DNA of 20,939 bases from a virus. The position numbers were made by a program, and so were the translations under genes. Positions 20,914 through 20,939 of this stretch are shown piece after piece. Where the stretch lies: positions 1 through 20,939 of IMG/VR virus record IMGVR_UViG_3300008105_000029; one strand, given 5' to 3'. The notes beneath the pieces were generated by a model. The model ran no database searches. It saw only the letters and a list, made by a program, of their open reading frames with translations, and had not been told where the DNA came from. Numbering within the stretch: position 1 is the first letter of the stretch; every line of letters starts with the position of its first letter.

Positions 20914-20939
20914 CTCGCAGATATACGAACAAAAAGTAA
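20908..20939 (+). repeat. attC-7, left half, cut by window end
   Basis: CGCTAAC with left arm TCGCAGATATACGAAC, five A, then GTAA. ACCGCTAAC (20906-20914) complements the start of cassette E (20755-20763) at all nine bases. The 20 bases 20911-20930 are identical to attC-2 at 16483-16502. Confidence 0.75.

Larger units (their letters stand above)
19628..20939 (+). mobile_element. Integrase-less integron cassette array
   Basis: Four complete attC-like palindromes and the start of a fifth, at 250-370 base intervals, delimiting cassettes B (19755-20071), C (20072-20383), D (20384-20755) and E (20756 to beyond the window). Each cassette's terminal xxxTAAC is the exact reverse complement of its own first bases: 10, 10, 9 and 9 base pairs for B, C, D and E. 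One small ORF per cassette, all co-directional. No integrase is in the window. Confidence 0.85.

Noticed and set aside
19628-20939. CRISPR array or simple dispersed palindromic repeat
   Set aside because: The repeated units differ in sequence from one another and share only architecture; spacers are coding, and cassette ends are complementary to themselves, which neither model explains.

Overview
The window is AT-rich and almost all of its genes point the same way (+). Promoter boxes of the form TAnnTTTG (for example TATATTTG, TATCTTTG) sit in front of the leading genes and Shine-Dalgarno sequences are mostly absent. Both are typical of Bacteroidota, most likely a Flavobacteriia-type host. 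The gene content from the left edge to about 13.5 kb is that of a tailed phage or prophage. No terminase, tape-measure protein, integrase or replication gene lies inside the window, so it is a fragment of a larger genome.

Layout. 1-8.6 kb: virion module (unknown structural protein, portal with an internal zinc-finger-like insert, SPP1 gp7/Mu F-type minor head protein, AT-hook-tailed protein, coiled-coil scaffold candidate, a structured leader, major capsid candidate, neck/connector genes, two receptor-side structural proteins). 8.6-9.6 kb: HNH-type endonuclease and a small conserved protein. 9.7-13.5 kb: lysis module (holin-like membrane proteins, GH19 endolysin, three overlapping mini-ORFs, spanin-like protein) interrupted by about 490 bases of structured non-coding sequence (12484-12974). 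13.5-19.6 kb: small accessory genes and three glycosyltransferase-like genes; five of the transcripts share the motif TAnnTTTG-N4/5-GTAATTAA. A stand-alone small RNA unit lies at 17719-17826.

The most striking part is the right end (19.63-20.94 kb) and a solitary unit at 16.07-16.50 kb. These are integron-type gene cassettes. Each cassette begins at G|TTA..., ends in the exact reverse complement of its own first 8-10 bases (...TAAC), and is separated from the next by a 97-133 base imperfect palindrome in attC orientation (AAC at the left end, GTT at the right end). Four consecutive sites (attC-3 to attC-6) carry the A-rich translation start and ATG of the following gene inside their loop. The right arm of the stem is coding, and the recombination triplet GTT is codon phase 0 in all four. 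The site therefore supplies the start codon and N-terminus of whatever cassette follows, in frame. Several sites also supply the TAA stop of the preceding gene. No integron integrase is present, so this is an integrase-less array that would have to be mobilised in trans.

Functions come from reading the translations and motifs by eye; no database search was possible. Numbers of paired bases were counted directly from the sequence.
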